DNA from: Fischerella sp.
GTDB lineage: Bacteria > Cyanobacteriota > Cyanobacteriia > Cyanobacteriales > Nostocaceae
Assembly: GCA_026419705.1 (NCBI GenBank)
Contig: JANZYY010000006.1
Coordinates: forward strand, 1-28,113
Reading direction: 5' to 3'
DNA length: 28,113 bases
Part shown: positions 23,204 to 28,113 of the stretch, piece by piece
Layout: the number at the start of each line of letters is the position of its first letter
How positions within the stretch are numbered: the stretch's first letter is position 1
Translations under genes and position numbers: made by a program
The notes under the pieces: model-generated
Told to the model about the DNA's origin: nothing
Databases searched by the model: none
Seen by the model: only the letters and a program-made list of their open reading frames with translations

Positions 23204-25813
23204 TCAATCCCGCAAAACCAAACGATTACGATGGATTTGCAGTAGCTGGAATTCTATGCCTGCCACTTGTTCTAGCATAAACAGGATTTGTTCGGGATGC
23301 AATAGTGTACCATCTTGACGACAACTACCTAAGTAACGCAAGCGAACTGCCGACTCTGCCTGATTGGCGGTTTCCATAAATTCCATTTCATACAAGCGAT
23401 CGCGCAGATTTACTAACTTAGTCTTACCTGACTTAGTTGTTTGCTCCCACCAAATCTCGCTTTTTTGTTTAATTGTATCAATCCAATCTTGCCATTGTGC
23501 AGGTGCCGCGTTTTCAGATGAAGCTATGGTGAGTACATACTCAGCAGCTTCTAAAATTTGAGTAGCAGCAGGAGCTTTCAAATCTAGCTGTACAACATTA
23601 TATATGGGTATGTTGCTGGGCAGTACCTCTGCCAATTTTTGTCGGAAAGTATCGATCTCAAGTGGCTGAGTTAACTCAAAATCGACAATTTCACCACTGC
23701 TGGTAGCACCCAAAGGTAAAGCCAAAGCTACAGAAATGCGGGGTAAGGGATGATATCCACCAGTAAAGGCAATTGGCAATCCGGATCGCCGCATGGCTCG
23801 GTCAAACAAGCGTATTAAATCTAAGTGGCTGATTAAGGCCATATCACCCTGTTTGCCAAACCATACCCGCAATCTTTGAGCTTTAGTGGTATTTGGTACA
23901 AATTGCCCAGCAAATTCTGGTACGGGTGGCGGGGGTATAACAATGTTATGACCAAATTCAGTGCCACACACTCCACAATGAGAACAACCGTCAAAAGAGC
24001 AATCAGGAACAGTTGCAGCTTCTAGAGCACGTTTCAACTCTTCCTGGAGCCACTTTTTATCGATACCCGTATCAATATGGTCCCAAGGTAGAGGTCTGTC
24101 GAGGGAAGGCTCTGTGGTGGGGTAAGGTTCTCCTGCTCTCCCCATCTCCATGACATTCCACTCGCCATTTTCAACTTGGCGATATTTCCAAGTCAAACCC
24201 GCTTCGGCAATAGCTTGTCCCCAAGCATTGTAAGCCTTTTCGACGCTGTCATACCAGGAATCCATACCTGCACCTAATTCCCAGGCGCGACGCAAGACTT
24301 GGCCGAGGGTGCGATCGCCTCTGCCAATAAAATCCTCCATTGCGGAAATACGGACATCGGTGAAATTTACTTTCACTCCCTTCATGCGGCGGAATTCTTG
24401 CTGCAGCAATTTTTGCTTGCGCTCGAACTCGACGGTAGAAACCGAGTGCCATTGGAACGGGGTGTGAGGCTTGGGTGTAAAGTTGGAAATCGTCAAGTTA
24501 AACGCCAGCGGTCTTCTGCCCTTCGCCCGACACTCACGTTGTAACCAACTAACTGTTTCCGCAATGCCCAGGACATCAGCATCGGTTTCACCAGGTAAAC
24601 CGATCATAAAATATAGCTTTATTTTCTCCCAACCTTGTTCCCATGCTGTTTTCACACCCCGTAGTAATTCTTCATTTGTCAAACCTTTATTAACAATATC
24701 CCGCATTCGCTGTGTACCAGCTTCCGGTGCAAAAGTCAGACCACCTTGCCGCACACCGCCGAGGATTTTGGCTATATTTTCATCAAATCTGTCTACCCTT
24801 TGGCTGGGAAGGGAAAGAGAAATATTTTCATTTTGGAGGCGATTTTTGATTTCCATCCCTACTGCTGGCAGAGATAAATAATCAGAACAACTCAGGGATA
24901 AAAGAGAAAACTCATTGTATCCGGTTTCCCGCATTCCCTTCTCAATAGATGCCACTACTTTCTCTGGTTCCACATCCCGCGCCGGTCGAGTTAGCATCCC
25001 TGGTTGGCAGAAGCGACAGCCACGGGTACAACCGCGTCGAATTTCAATTGTCAGGCGATCGTGTACTGTCTGCACGTAGGGAACCAACCCAATCGAATAT
25101 GCTGGTATGGGGGTCGCAACCCGTCTGAGAATACGTTTTGGCACATCTGGGCGGTTGGGATGTACGCTTCCATCTGCCGCCATATCGTAAAACTGGGGTA
25201 CATATACACCCGGTATTTGTGCCAAGTCCAGCAACAGTTCTTGGCGACTCAGACCTGCTTGTTTGCCTTCTTCTAAAACTAAACCTATTTCTGGTAGAAG
25301 TTCTTCGCCGTCACCGAGGGCGAAAAAGTCGAAAAAGTCGGCGTAGGGTTCAGGGTTGGATGTCGCCGTTTGCCCTCCTGCAAAAACCAGGGGGTAATTC
25401 CCCGTTAACCGTTCTCGCCACGTTAGGGGAATGCCTGCCAAATCCAACATTTCTAAAATGTTGGTGGCACCGAGTTCGTAACTGAGGCTAAAACCTAGTA
25501 TATCAAATTCTGTTAGCGATCGCTTGGACTCAACGGCAAACAGCGGTGTTTTGGTTGCCCGCAGTTTGGCTGCAAGATCCGGGCCGCTTAGGTATGCGCG
25601 ATCGCACAATTGACGGGGTTGGGCATTCAGAATGTTATACAGAATGATATGCCCTAAGTTAGAGGCTCCTACTTCGTATAATTCCGGGTAAGTTAATACC
25701 CAGCGTATAGTTGCCGTATTCCAAGGTTTGTGTACTGCTAAAAGTTCGTTACCTAGGTAACGAGCTGGTTTGACAATATCCGAGGTGATTAATTTTTCGA
25801 TTGCAATAGCCAC
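23204..25813 (-). CDS. B12-binding-type radical SAM protein with C-terminal DUF2344 (TIGR03960/TIGR03936)
   Basis: The 869-aa protein begins with a cobalamin-binding-like Rossmann region (about 1-230, with VGASNLGHIILY and FAGGQTATSNPEPYADFF). The radical SAM cluster motif CTRGCRFCQ (about 262-270) heads a TIM-barrel core with MIGLPGET. A cysteine-rich linker (CSFDGCSHCGVCG, about 605-617) precedes the DUF2344 domain (about 640-860, RLRVWFGKQGDMALISHLD). This fusion is conserved in many bacteria next to rne/rng-type genes, as here, but its reaction is not established; an RNA or ribosome modification is a reasonable guess. The start codon is GTG at 25813, with only a weak AGAAG upstream. Confidence 0.88.
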   Translation of the reverse strand: MAIAIEKLITSDIVKPARYLGNELLAVHKPWNTATIRWVLTYPELYEVGASNLGHIILYNILNAQPRQLCDRAYLSGPDLAAKLRATKTPLFAVESKRSLTEFDILGFSLSYELGATNILEMLDLAGIPLTWRERLTGNYPLVFAGGQTATSNPEPYADFFDFFALGDGEELLPEIGLVLEEGKQAGLSRQELLLDLAQIPGVYVPQFYDMAADGSVHPNRPDVPKRILRRVATPIPAYSIGLVPYVQTVHDRLTIEIRRGCTRGCRFCQPGMLTRPARDVEPEKVVASIEKGMRETGYNEFSLLSLSCSDYLSLPAVGMEIKNRLQNENISLSLPSQRVDRFDENIAKILGGVRQGGLTFAPEAGTQRMRDIVNKGLTNEELLRGVKTAWEQGWEKIKLYFMIGLPGETDADVLGIAETVSWLQRECRAKGRRPLAFNLTISNFTPKPHTPFQWHSVSTVEFERKQKLLQQEFRRMKGVKVNFTDVRISAMEDFIGRGDRTLGQVLRRAWELGAGMDSWYDSVEKAYNAWGQAIAEAGLTWKYRQVENGEWNVMEMGRAGEPYPTTEPSLDRPLPWDHIDTGIDKKWLQEELKRALEAATVPDCSFDGCSHCGVCGTEFGHNIVIPPPPVPEFAGQFVPNTTKAQRLRVWFGKQGDMALISHLDLIRLFDRAMRRSGLPIAFTGGYHPLPRISVALALPLGATSSGEIVDFELTQPLEIDTFRQKLAEVLPSNIPIYNVVQLDLKAPAATQILEAAEYVLTIASSENAAPAQWQDWIDTIKQKSEIWWEQTTKSGKTKLVNLRDRLYEMEFMETANQAESAVRLRYLGSCRQDGTLLHPEQILFMLEQVAGIEFQLLQIHRNRLVLRD

Positions 25814-25938
25814 TGTGCTATTCTTCTAGCTTCTTTGTTGTTATATAGTGCTACTCACCTCCAACCTTAGCATTGATTAGGCGTCTTGAGAGCATTAATT
25901 ACTGTTTTCAACATTCTTTGAAGCAAACTAACTGACAC

Positions 25939-26277
25939 CTACCTGGCGGAAGTAACTCCAAACAGTGCCGTACCTTCAAACATTTCAAAGACTTGATCGA
26001 GTTGAGTAAGCTCAAAGATAATTCTTATAGATGGAGAAACAGAACAAAGGCTGAAACGACGTCCTAAACTTTGAGCTAGTTTCAGCGCAGACACCAATGT
26101 CATCAAACCAGCACTATCTAATGCTTCTACTTGCTCTAAATCTACTACCAAGGAGCTACTTCCATTTTGTGTCAGTGCTGTTGTTAAATCTCGTTCAAAT
26201 TCCAAAGCATTGGCAGCATTCAAACTTCCTTGCGGACGAATCACTGTTATCTTTGAGGTGTTAAGTACTGCTTGCAT
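25939..26277 (-). CDS. STAS-domain anti-sigma factor antagonist-like protein
   Basis: The 112-aa single-domain protein has the SpoIIAA-type STAS fold: ITVIRPQGSLNAANALEFE, VVDLEQVEALDSAGLM with the phosphorylatable Ser55, and a C-terminal helix (IRIIFELTQLDQVFEMFE). Such proteins release a sigma factor or another partner when dephosphorylated by a PP2C phosphatase and are silenced by a serine kinase. No kinase, phosphatase or sigma gene is adjacent, so the partner is unknown. AGGA seven bases before the ATG supports the start. It is transcribed away from the small gene at 26717. Confidence 0.9.
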   Translation of the reverse strand: MQAVLNTSKITVIRPQGSLNAANALEFERDLTTALTQNGSSSLVVDLEQVEALDSAGLMTLVSALKLAQSLGRRFSLCSVSPSIRIIFELTQLDQVFEMFEGTALFGVTSAR

Positions 26278-26716
26278 ATTCGCATCCTAAATGTTATGTA
26301 AAGTTTTTCAATAGTGAAGATAGATGTATTTGAACATAATCTCTTTTTTTTCACATCGACCATTTGTATTACGCCTCTTTGCCGAATCTTTATTTCTCTG
26401 ATGCTTCTGTTTAAAGATTGTCATAATCATAGGAAAAACTGTATTTAAATATACTTTTTGTTAAAATCGGAGAATTTAATTGCTTGTCATGGCACCTAAT
26501 TCCACATAGATTATTACTTCTGCTTGTTTATAACAACAGGAAAGCGACATGAAATTCCCAATAGATACAGTCAGCGATCGCGGGTCAAATCACTAATAAT
26601 TTGTGATTTAGGTCACCATACCTCCAGAGTTTAGATCACATTTTATACCAAAGCGAGGCTAGGATAATAAATGTATAGATCTATGAGATCTGTTTAATTT
26701 AGTTGATTAATTACAT
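26278..26716. other. divergent regulatory region between the STAS gene and the 64-aa gene
   Basis: An AT-rich region of 439 bases with several possible signals and no called gene. GTA-N8-TAC (26441-26454) fits the NtcA consensus but lacks a well-placed -10 and is expected several times by chance in a window this size. A 15-codon frame with AGGA upstream runs from 26549 to 26596. AAATCAC-N9-GTGATTT (26587-26609) and a CRP-like site (26602-26617) follow. The palindrome AGATCT-ATG-AGATCT (26677-26691) lies just before the gene. Confidence 0.5.
26602..26617 (+). promoter_or_regulatory. candidate CRP-family operator
   Basis: TGTGA-N6-TCACC matches the CRP consensus TGTGA-N6-TCACA at 9 of 10 positions. 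It lies about 55 bases upstream of GATAAT (26663-26668), a plausible -10, so its centre would be near -65, as in class I activated promoters. It overlaps an inverted repeat AAATCAC/GTGATTT. Confidence 0.35.
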
Positions 26717-26911
26717 ATGAAAACTAAGTACGCGATTCGTCAATTGGTAGAAAAAGCTCTTCTGATTAAAAAATTAACTCCCGAAATCGAAAATGAAATC
26801 AACTCAGAGCTTACAGAAATGGGTTACATTTCTGACGTTGATTATGAAGCACTAGAACTGTTAATGGCAGAAATGGATGCAGGTCGAATCCAACTTGTTG
26901 CAAGCATTTGA
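26717..26911 (+). CDS. small protein of unknown function (64 aa)
   Basis: I do not recognise a named family. The 64-aa product (MKTKYAIRQLVEKALLIKKL at the start) is helical, charged and acidic in its second half (LTEMGYISDVDYEALELLMAEMD), without signal peptide, cysteines or membrane span. Amphipathic helix content and the fully open frame with normal codon use suggest a real gene, of the kind seen as conserved small proteins in cyanobacteria. The upstream region has a CRP-like site and a candidate -10. No clear ribosome binding site is next to the ATG. No terminator is seen directly after the stop. Confidence 0.65.
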   Translation: MKTKYAIRQLVEKALLIKKLTPEIENEINSELTEMGYISDVDYEALELLMAEMDAGRIQLVASI

Positions 26912-27427
26912 TGATTATTTAGTATTTACGTTATTTGATTTAATACCAGAGAGCTTGCCACCAATCAAACCTAAAAATTAAAAACATTGATTCTATTAAA
27001 GACAGCGCTAATTTCTTAGTGATGCGAACGTAAATCTTTTTTTGAATAACTTGCCTATATAGGTCCTTATTACCAAAAACCCCGTGACATCTTTACTTTA
27101 CGCCTAGTCCAAGGGATTACTGGTATTGGTTTTGTCATCAACCCCTTGTGGTGCAATCCCAAACAATTAAATTTTCGTCAAATTAGGAAAAACCAGGATT
27201 AAAGAAGGCTCTTTCTAGGTTGTCTTAACAGTTTCCAAGCAGCGAACGCACGAAGCAAAACGACCAACCTCAATCCACTATCTACTAGATCCCCCCTAAC
27301 CGAAATGTACCAGACGCGAAATTATCCTACTCTAACGCCTGCGGCCTAAGCTTTTGGTACTTTCCAAGGGGTGTTTGGGGAGATCCGAACATTTATATTG
27401 GCGTCACTTAAGGTTTAAAAACATACC
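26912..27427. other. intergenic region with possible gene remnant and nested repeat
   Basis: No intact gene is seen in 516 bases. From 27050 to 27202 a frame without a normal start reads as a plausible protein tail (PRDIFTLRLVQGITGIGFV, then NPLWCNPKQLN) and may be a gene remnant. CAAGGG/CCCTTG around 27110-27148 can pair. The second half holds the nested repeat at 27288-27385. Confidence 0.55.
27288..27385. repeat. GATCCCCCC palindromic repeat interrupted by a second repeat
   Basis: The outer unit starts GATCCCCCCTAAC (27288-27300) and ends GTTTGGGGAGATC (27373-27385), which are imperfect inverted ends. Inside lies a 54-bp unit (27307-27360) with perfect ends GTACCA and TGGTAC and the core AACGCCTGCGGC, related to 1626-1677. 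The outer element also resembles the copy inside gltB (4646-4688). Confidence 0.65.
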
Positions 27428-27796
27428 CTATTCTCTAGCTCCCAAACCCTCTTTATACGCTTGCCAAACTTGGTGAATAAACTGATTAAGTAGCTGCTTG
27501 GAAGTCGAGTCTATTCCTGGTGTTGGTTCTTTTGCTAAAACTTGGCTCAATATAGAAATTACTTCTGTGTCCAGGGCTGGTTGGAATAAATTTACAGGCC
27601 AAAGTAAGTCAGATGCCTCTCGCAAATCATATATTAATGGTGGTTCCGAGGAGTTAACTACTATTAGCAAAGGACGCACCCAGCACAACTGACGAGAAAC
27701 GACTACTTGGATTACTTCTGCATAGAGCCTGCTGTCACCATGCTCTAAGGATACAATTTGTCCTGGCTGAAAATTTGGGGTAATCTCCATAGTCAC
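27428..27796 (-). CDS. protein of unknown function (122 aa)
   Basis: I do not recognise a characterised family. The protein starts with a small beta-rich segment (FQPGQIVSLEHGDSRLYAEVIQVV and RQLCWVRPLLIVV, shortened here) that resembles a short SH3-like barrel. A variable middle (YDLREASDLLWPVNLFQPALDTE) and a helical C-terminus (LLNQFIHQVWQAYKEGL) follow. It has no signal peptide or membrane span. Two starts are possible, GTG at 27796 or ATG at 27790, neither with a good ribosome binding site. A strong hairpin sits 12 bases upstream. It probably belongs to the conserved cyanobacterial proteins of unknown function. Confidence 0.7.
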   Translation of the reverse strand: MTMEITPNFQPGQIVSLEHGDSRLYAEVIQVVVSRQLCWVRPLLIVVNSSEPPLIYDLREASDLLWPVNLFQPALDTEVISILSQVLAKEPTPGIDSTSKQLLNQFIHQVWQAYKEGLGARE

Positions 27797-27807
27797 GCAG
27801 TTTCAGT

Positions 27808-27836
27808 AGCAGCAACGATTGTGTTGCTGCTTTTTT
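27808..27836 (+). terminator. terminator-like hairpin, plus strand, upstream of the 122-aa gene
   Basis: AGCAGCAAC (27808-27816) and GTTGCTGCT (27823-27831) form a perfect 9-bp stem with a 6-nt loop, followed by a six-base T run and AATTTT. Read on the plus strand it is a textbook intrinsic terminator. It lies after no annotated plus-strand gene except the 64-aa gene 900 bases upstream, and in the leader of the minus-strand gene. Confidence 0.6.
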
Positions 27837-28113
27837 AATTTTAAAAGCTAGATCCCCATGTGATTTGATCGCACAACAAAGTTTTATTGGGATAGCCCTG
27901 AGCGTACTTGCCTTCTAAGTTATTTTCAAGTTAGACGCCCACGGGCAAATAGTCCACAACAAGGAGATGAAAAATTATTAAACATAGACCCACCTCTAGG
28001 CTTCCCGTGGCGTACGCAGATCGTACGGTTCAGTTCAGATTTTGCTGTTCCCCAGGGAATTTGGAAATGATGAATTTGTCTTAGTGTCTTGGTGTCTTGG
28101 TGGTGAAAAAGAT
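27837..28113. other. window end, no gene seen
   Basis: No open frame of note. GGCTTCCCGTGGCGTACGC (28007-28025) resembles fragments of interspersed palindromic repeats and shares GCGTACGC-type sequence with the copy at 1626-1677. GTGTCTTGGTGTCTTGGTGG near the end is a short direct repeat common between cyanobacterial genes. Confidence 0.45.

Noticed and set aside
26441..26454. GTA-N8-TAC NtcA-like site
   Set aside because: No -10 box at the usual 20-24 base distance in either direction, and about seven chance matches are expected in a window of this size.

Overview
The window is chromosomal DNA of a cyanobacterium, most likely filamentous and heterocyst-forming (Nostocales-like). This rests on many GCGATCGC (HIP1) octamers, heptanucleotide short tandem repeats (STRR) between genes, and cyanobacterium-typical proteins: an RpaB-type regulator, a CCB-type cytochrome b6 maturation factor, ferredoxin-dependent glutamate synthase, a DUF1997 protein and a short RNase E with a C-terminal arginine run. 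I cannot name the species. Most of the window is core genome. No transposase, phage gene, CRISPR array, rRNA or tRNA was seen.

Layout. 1-1565 (+): the 3' end of rpaB, a cofactor-assembly protein for cytochrome b6 (CCB family) and a DUF456 membrane protein. 1949-6697 (-): glutamate synthase, convergent with the previous block. 7459-9600 (+): exported phosphodiester glycosidase-like protein. 9961-10383 (+): stand-alone mannose-phosphate-isomerase-type cupin. 10820-11146 (+): A-type iron-sulfur carrier. 11317-16863 (+): the str cluster rpsL-rpsG-fusA-tufA-rpsJ, with a perfect-hexamer promoter before rpsL and an unusual 683-nt rpsL-rpsG spacer. 17089-17739 (+): LON substrate-binding-domain protein, convergent with pheA (17805-18695, -). 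18994-19581 (+): DUF1997 protein. 19914-25813 (-): a B12-binding-type radical SAM/DUF2344 protein, then rne and rnhB, an RNA-processing block. 25939-26277 (-): STAS-domain anti-sigma-antagonist-like protein. 26717-26911 (+) and 27428-27796 (-): two small proteins of unknown function.

The most interesting signal lies in repeats and RNA structure. (1) Two intergenic repeat families appear to have inserted in frame into the glutamate synthase gene: an STRR heptad block, and a GATCCCCCC-type palindrome encoding PPSSPLTRGVGG. (2) Heptad arrays sit at or within gene 3' ends. At the CCB gene, gltB and pheA the repeat supplies the stop codon, and for gltB a 24-bp minus-strand hairpin starts exactly at the UAG. 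(3) The rpsL-rpsG spacer folds into at least five consecutive hairpins and may be an undescribed structured RNA or leader. (4) A 163-bp MITE-like element has perfect 16-bp terminal inverted repeats. (5) A repeat is nested inside another repeat at 27288-27385; its cousin at 1626-1677 has different but still complementary ends. I did not find a novel multi-protein system such as a defence or biosynthetic island.
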